DNA of 64,000 bases from Gemmatimonadota bacterium (lineage in GTDB: Bacteria > Gemmatimonadota > Gemmatimonadetes > Gemmatimonadales > Gemmatimonadaceae). Both the position numbers and the translations under genes were made by a program. Below the pieces are notes generated by a model. The model was not told where the DNA came from, did no database searches, and saw only the letters and a program-made list of their open reading frames with translations. Below, one piece after another: positions 62,803-64,000 of the stretch (its first letter is position 1; each line of letters starts with the position of its first letter). Location: contig JAJTHG010000008.1 in NCBI GenBank assembly GCA_021298835.1, positions 1 to 64,000 on the forward strand, written 5' to 3'.

Positions 62803-64000
62803 TCAGAGCAGGGTGTTGACGTCGAGGATCAGCGCCGGCGCGCCGTCCGAAAGAATGGTCGCCCCGCTGAAGTGCGACTCGGCGCCCCGCACCGTGTCGA
62901 GCGGCTTGACCACGATCTCCTGCTGCCCGAGCAGCCGGTCCACCACCAGCCCGGCGCGACGGTCGGCGCGCTCGACGATCACCACCTGCCCGCCGTCGTC
63001 GGTGCCGCGCCGCAGCCCCACCACGTCGCGCAGGTGCACGAGCGGCAGCACCTCGTCGCGGAGCCGCATGACCTCGCGGCCGCGCAGCGTCTGTGCCTGC
63101 GCGGCCGACAGCTCGACCGTCCCCTGCACGTGCGTCATCGGTACCGCGTAGCGTTCGTCGCCCACCTGCGCGAGGACGGCCCCGATGATCGCCAGCGTCA
63201 CCGGCAGCCGCAGTTCGACCGTGGTACCCGCCCCGTCCGCGCTGCGGACCTGCACCGCCCCGCCGAGCATGCGCACCTTCGCGATCACCGCGTCGATGCC
63301 GACCCCGCGTCCCGACAGCCCGGTCACGCGCTCGGCCGTCGAGAAGCCCGGCCGCGCGATGAGCCGCACCACCTCGTCGTCGGTCAGCGCCGCCCGGCCC
63401 GCCTCGACGAGCCCCAGCTGCCGAGCCCGCGCGAGGACGCGCTCCCGGTCGATGCCGCGCCCGTCGTCCACGACGCGCAGGACCGCCGCCGAGCGGTCGC
63501 GCACGGCGCTCAGCACGAGCCGGCCGGCCCGCGGCTTCCCCGCAGCGGCGCGCGCCTCCGGCGGCTCGAGGCCATGATCCACCGCGTTGCGGAGGAGGTG
63601 CACCAGCGCGTCGGCGACCTCCTCGAGCAACGAGCGGTCGAGCTCGATCTCCTTGCCCTCGACGACGAACTCGACCTCCCTGCCGGCCGCCTGCGCGGCA
63701 TCGCGCACCAGGCGCGGGAAGCGGTCGAAGACCTGCCACGCCGGGACGAGCCGGCTCGCGAGGATCTCGTCGTGGAGCGCATCCACCAGGCGATCGGTCG
63801 CGGCGACCGCCTCGGCGAGATCGGACCCCGCACCACCCTCCACCACCCGCACCAGCCGGTCGCGCGCGATGACGAGTTCGCCGACAAGGTTGAGCAGCGT
63901 GTCGAGCCGCCGCGTGTCCACGCGGACCGACCGGGCCACCGGCATCACCGGCGCCCCCGCGGCAGGGGCCGAGGCCGGGGCCGAGGCCGACGCGACGTCC
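62803..64000 (-). CDS. cheA: Chemotaxis histidine kinase CheA, 5' end beyond window
   Basis: About 399 C-terminal residues are visible; the frame is open through the window edge, so the P1 (HPt) and P2 domains lie outside. P3: SVRVDTRRLDTLLNLVGELV. P4 kinase: N-box HLLRNAVDHGLEPPEAR, G1 VVDDGRGIDRERV, and GFSTAERVTGLSGRGVGIDAV. P5 CheW-like: LAQVGDERYAVPMTHVQGTVEL, LPLVHLRDVVGLRR, ending ILSDGAPALILDVNTLL. An Ala/Pro/Ser-rich linker precedes P3. Closest to the start of the chain within the window. Confidence 0.95.
   Translation of the reverse strand, partial: DVASASAPASAPAAGAPVMPVARSVRVDTRRLDTLLNLVGELVIARDRLVRVVEGGAGSDLAEAVAATDRLVDALHDEILASRLVPAWQVFDRFPRLVRDAAQAAGREVEFVVEGKEIELDRSLLEEVADALVHLLRNAVDHGLEPPEARAAAGKPRAGRLVLSAVRDRSAAVLRVVDDGRGIDRERVLARARQLGLVEAGRAALTDDEVVRLIARPGFSTAERVTGLSGRGVGIDAVIAKVRMLGGAVQVRSADGAGTTVELRLPVTLAIIGAVLAQVGDERYAVPMTHVQGTVELSAAQAQTLRGREVMRLRDEVLPLVHLRDVVGLRRGTDDGGQVVIVERADRRAGLVVDRLLGQQEIVVKPLDTVRGAESHFSGATILSDGAPALILDVNTLL

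Overview
The window looks like chromosomal DNA of a very GC-rich, Gram-negative-type bacterium. Both the gene content and the layout resemble Gemmatimonadota; this placement is an inference from general resemblance, not a search result. MurE carries the DNPR motif of meso-diaminopimelate ligases. Lipoproteins, beta-barrel-like proteins and ComEC indicate a two-membrane cell envelope. Apart from one truncated ABC transporter gene and mazG, every gene lies on the minus strand. Most neighbours are joined by stop/start overlaps (ATGA, GTGA, TGATG), so the window is a few very long, translationally coupled operons. I saw no insertion sequence, phage gene or CRISPR array.

Region 1 (1-10 kb, read right to left): comEC, fbp, a methylmalonyl-CoA mutase-type catalytic subunit, a TonB-C-like protein, two tandem zinc-ribbon membrane paralogues, a cysteine-less FmdB-like protein, and argS, which runs off the left edge. 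Region 2 (10-17.8 kb): alr, deoB, cdd, a lipoprotein, an outer-membrane protein, mtaB and miaB, with tight or overlapping junctions. Region 3 (17.9-19.4 kb, plus strand): an ABC exporter that has lost its permease and Walker A in frame, followed by mazG. Region 4 (19.4-24.2 kb): asnS, deoC and a double-domain ALDH16-type aldehyde dehydrogenase.

Region 5 (24.2-46 kb) is a dcw (division and cell wall) cluster in the order rsmH, ftsL, ftsI, murE, murF, mraY, murD, ftsW, murG, murC, ftsQ, ftsA, ftsZ, then a VWA-like membrane protein, ftsY, recG and a small outer-membrane protein. mraZ, murB and ddl are not present. AT-rich regulatory islands sit between murG and murC and before ftsZ. Around them are five exact copies of the DnaA-box-like 9-mer TTTTCCACA plus one TTGTCCACA. 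A 12-bp minisatellite separates ftsW from murG.

Region 6 (46-48 kb): a secreted TPR protein with an LpoB/CsgG-like N-terminus, and tRNA-Val(UAC). Region 7 (48.1-64 kb) is a single chain of coupled genes for an unusual chemosensory/GTPase system: cheA (runs off the right edge), cheC, a 908-residue TPR protein, a DUF4388 (PATAN)-TPR protein, a TPR-roadblock protein, two roadblock proteins, an MglA GTPase, a protein with two tandem DnaA-type AAA+ modules and no DNA-binding domain, a second DUF4388-TPR protein, cheR, cheD, two cheW genes, a TPR protein, a membrane-anchored HExxH-type peptidase and a 57-residue membrane protein. This region is the best candidate for a previously undescribed system: an Mgl-type polarity or motility switch wired to a chemosensory array, with a DnaA-derived twin ATPase at its centre.
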